Part shown: piece after piece, positions 5,587 to 7,510 of the stretch
Layout of the letters: every line of letters starts with the position of its first letter
Numbering within the stretch: the first letter of the stretch is position 1
Origin: Proteobacteria bacterium SPGG2
Lineage (GTDB): Bacteria; Pseudomonadota; Gammaproteobacteria; Acidiferrobacterales; SPGG2
DNA length: 7,510 bases
NCBI GenBank assembly: GCA_001643475.1
Contig: LXTK01000211.1
Location: 1-7,510 of the forward strand
Direction of reading: 5' to 3'
Position numbers and translations under genes: made by a program
The notes under the pieces: model-generated
The model's database searches: none
The model's input: the letters and a program-made list of their open reading frames with translations, nothing else
What the model was told of the DNA's origin: nothing

Positions 5587-6720
5587 ATGATCAAAGCACC
5601 GAGCTTCACCATTGGCATTGAAGAAGAATATATGGTGGTCGATCGTGAATCTCGTGATCTGATCGGTGAAGCGCCGCCGGAGATGCTGATGGAGTGTCAA
5701 CAAGTGCTCGAGCAGCAGGTAACCCCCGAGTTCTTGCAGTCGCAAATCGAGGTGGGTACGCGCGTCTGCAATACATTGCAGGAGGCGCGTGATGAGTTAG
5801 CGCGTTTACGTCGCTGCGTGTCGCGGGTGGCCGAGAACCATGGACTGGCAATCATTGCGGCCTCCACGCACCCGTTTGCGACTCCGGCTTCACAGCGGCA
5901 CACCGAGAAGGAACGCTATGAAATTATCGCCCGAGATATGCAGGAAGTCGTGCGACAGTTACTAATCAGCGGTATGCATGTGCACGTAGGCATCGAAGAC
6001 GATGATTTGCGAATCGATCTCATGGGTCAAGTTAGCTATGTCTTGCCCCACCTTCTGGCGCTAACCACTTCCTCCCCGTTTTGGCAGGGACACGATACGG
6101 GGCTTAAATCCTATCGGGTGGCCGTATGGAACGCCCTCCCGCGTACCGGCATGCCTGAGCGCTTTGACAGCTATGGTGAATTCCAGCGGCATGTGGATGT
6201 ACTTGTAAAAGCCGGCGTGATCGAGGACGGCACAAAAATTTGGTGGGACATCCGACCTAGTGTTCGATTTCCCACCCTCGAAATGCGCATAACGGATATG
6301 TGCACTCGTATCGAAGACGCAATCTGTGTTGCCGCCATCTACCGCTGCTGGCTCAGCATGCTTTGTCGTCTGCGGGCGAGAAATCAGCGCTGGCGTGGTT
6401 ACGCAAATATGCTGATCAATGAAAACCGATGGCGGGCCGAGCGCTACGGCATCGAGGAAGGCTTGATCGATTTCGGCAAGGGCGAAATGGTGCCCTACGC
6501 TAATCTTCTGGAAGAGATGCTGGAATTGGTGATTGACGATGCGACATATTTCGGCTGTGCTGCCGAAGTGGAACATGCACGCGAGATCCTCGAACGAGGT
6601 ACGAGCGCCCACCGCCAAGTGCAGGTCTACGAGGAGGCCAAAGCGGCGGGGACGAGTGACGAAGACGCGCTCAAGGCGATCGTAGATATGTTGATCGAGC
6701 AGACCATGGATGGCATCTGA
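5587..6720 (+). CDS. YbdK/GCS2-family carboxylate-amine ligase
   Basis: A 377-residue protein matching the length and motif order of the glutamate-cysteine ligase type 2 family. FTIGIEEEYMVVD (7-19) contains the acidic metal- and ATP-binding cluster, QIEVGT (53-58) and GMHVHVGI (129-136) follow, then WWDIRPS (219-225), TLEMRITD (230-237) and NRWRAERYG (280-288). Family members activate a carboxylate with ATP as an acyl phosphate and join it to an amine; E. coli YbdK has weak gamma-glutamyl-cysteine ligase activity, and relatives include EgtA of ergothioneine synthesis and plant-type GCL. Here the true acid and amine are unknown. The gene follows the nitroreductase by 47 nt with a good ribosome site and is followed after 32 nt by the HExxH protein. 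Cytoplasmic; no signal sequence. Confidence 0.93.
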   Translation: MIKAPSFTIGIEEEYMVVDRESRDLIGEAPPEMLMECQQVLEQQVTPEFLQSQIEVGTRVCNTLQEARDELARLRRCVSRVAENHGLAIIAASTHPFATPASQRHTEKERYEIIARDMQEVVRQLLISGMHVHVGIEDDDLRIDLMGQVSYVLPHLLALTTSSPFWQGHDTGLKSYRVAVWNALPRTGMPERFDSYGEFQRHVDVLVKAGVIEDGTKIWWDIRPSVRFPTLEMRITDMCTRIEDAICVAAIYRCWLSMLCRLRARNQRWRGYANMLINENRWRAERYGIEEGLIDFGKGEMVPYANLLEEMLELVIDDATYFGCAAEVEHAREILERGTSAHRQVQVYEEAKAAGTSDEDALKAIVDMLIEQTMDGI

Positions 6721-6752
6721 AGGTTCGTACCCCAGCCGATACGACTGCTCTT

Positions 6753-7478
6753 ATGGAAAAAGGCTTTTTAGAGAAACTCGGTGTCGAAATACAGCGTTTA
6801 GTGCAAGAGATCGAGAACTTTGCCGCGGCCGAGATCCGAGTAAGTGCTACCCCGACACCGTCGAGCAAATCCGGGCAATCGCCAAAAACCTTGGCGCTGA
6901 TATCATCCGAAACGGGTGCCACTATCCTATATCGCGATACCGAGGATTTCCGACCGCAAGCGGTCTTGCATGAGTTGCTTCATTTACGTCGATATTGGAT
7001 CGACTTTGTTCCACAAATCCTGCCTGTCGATGATCCGGATGGTGAGAAAATCAAACTCGCCAACCAGATCGAGAATACTCTAGAACACATCATTATCGCT
7101 CCGCAGGAGGCGGCGTATGGTTTTGATTCGTATGGCCCCTACAGCGAAACCACCAAAAAGACCTGGGAGGATTATCCTTGGCTGGCCATCAATGAGCCGT
7201 GGGCACGCCGGAAAAATTGTTTGTTGACGTGGCTTACCACCAGTGTTCTGGTTGATGAGCCGAGTATTAGAGATCTGGCGGAGCAGTGTCTGGAAAAGGA
7301 AGGCTTGCTAACCGAAGCACAAAACTTCTCCGAAAAAATCGAGCACGTTCTTAGTTCTAAGGAACAGTGCATCAGTGCGGCGATCAGATTCCTCCAGATT
7401 CCACGTCAAGAAGTAGCTATGGTTTATCTTGACATCAAGAATCGAAAGACTCTACAGAAACCCATCCCTGTACATTGA
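6753..7478 (+). CDS. unrecognised protein with HExxH motif (possible zinc metallopeptidase-like)
   Basis: A 241-residue protein of unknown family. The clearest motif is H73-E-L-L-H77 in QAVLHELLHLRRYW, the zinc-binding helix of many metallopeptidases. A second helix about 30 residues on, NQIENTLEHIIIAPQE (104-119), offers E107 or E111 as a third ligand in gluzincin fashion, and H112 as another candidate. The rest is mixed helical, with a Trp/Pro/acidic patch (TWEDYPWLAINEPW, 137-150). No signal peptide or membrane segment is seen. Residues about 34-52 are Ser/Pro/Thr-rich and read less naturally than the alternative frame at the same place, suggesting two compensating indels. No ribosome site precedes ATG 6753 and no in-frame alternative start exists in the gap, so translation may depend on the ligase gene upstream. 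Peptidase activity is inferred from the motif only. Confidence 0.75.
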   Translation: MEKGFLEKLGVEIQRLVQEIENFAAAEIRVSATPTPSSKSGQSPKTLALISSETGATILYRDTEDFRPQAVLHELLHLRRYWIDFVPQILPVDDPDGEKIKLANQIENTLEHIIIAPQEAAYGFDSYGPYSETTKKTWEDYPWLAINEPWARRKNCLLTWLTTSVLVDEPSIRDLAEQCLEKEGLLTEAQNFSEKIEHVLSSKEQCISAAIRFLQIPRQEVAMVYLDIKNRKTLQKPIPVH

Positions 7479-7510
7479 ACCGGTGGGTCTGACTAGCAAT
7501 CGCAAGTGAC

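Noticed and set aside
6061..6618. 185-codon minus-strand frame opposite the YbdK-like gene
   Set aside because: Long but antisense to conserved motifs of the ligase; its own product shows no recognisable domain or ribosome site.
6710..6973. Plus-strand 87-codon frame starting inside the ligase gene as a separate gene
   Set aside because: Its start overlaps the ligase end without a ribosome site and only its middle looks protein-like; a double frameshift in the HExxH gene is a better explanation for that part.
1..7510. CRISPR arrays, tRNA or rRNA genes, insertion sequences, toxin-antitoxin or phage genes
   Set aside because: Looked for across both strands; no spaced direct repeats, cloverleaf candidates, transposase motifs or terminal inverted repeats were seen.

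Overview
The window is bacterial DNA with compact, mostly co-directional genes, ordinary Shine-Dalgarno sites and the standard genetic code. Sampled stretches are about 50-58% G+C in the genes and about 65% at the far left. The gene content (amidase, nitroreductase, haloacid-dehalogenase-like and muconate-cycloisomerase-like enzymes, a GCS2-type ligase) suggests a metabolically versatile free-living bacterium, proteobacterium-like. No rRNA, tRNA or marker protein is present to fix the taxon.

Layout. (1) Positions 1-295: no confident gene. A (CT)9 tract is followed by a G+C-rich stretch with short open frames that look like gene debris, and three short hairpins. (2) Positions 296-2083, minus strand: a two-gene operon, an L-2-haloacid-dehalogenase-type HAD hydrolase followed 21 nt later by an enolase-superfamily enzyme of the muconate-lactonizing subgroup. 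(3) Positions 2084-2206: a 123-bp divergent intergenic region with promoter-like elements on both strands and an imperfect palindrome. (4) Positions 2207-7478, plus strand: five closely spaced genes (gaps of 16, 23, 47 and 32 nt): an amidase-signature hydrolase, a SelA-like PLP-dependent enzyme, a nitroreductase-family flavoprotein, a YbdK/GCS2-type carboxylate-amine ligase, and an unrecognised protein with an HExxH motif. (5) Positions 7479-7510: nothing recognisable.

Together: all seven genes encode soluble proteins with no visible signal peptides, and six have intact catalytic signatures. No transporter, regulator, transposase or CRISPR array is seen. The divergent arrangement around one intergenic region suggests shared control. 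The chemistries fit the processing of a small carboxylic acid or amide, possibly halogenated or nitro-substituted, but the substrate cannot be read from sequence. The most unusual points are the ligase/HExxH pair, the PLP enzyme of uncertain reaction, and a segment of the last gene where another frame looks more protein-like than the open one.
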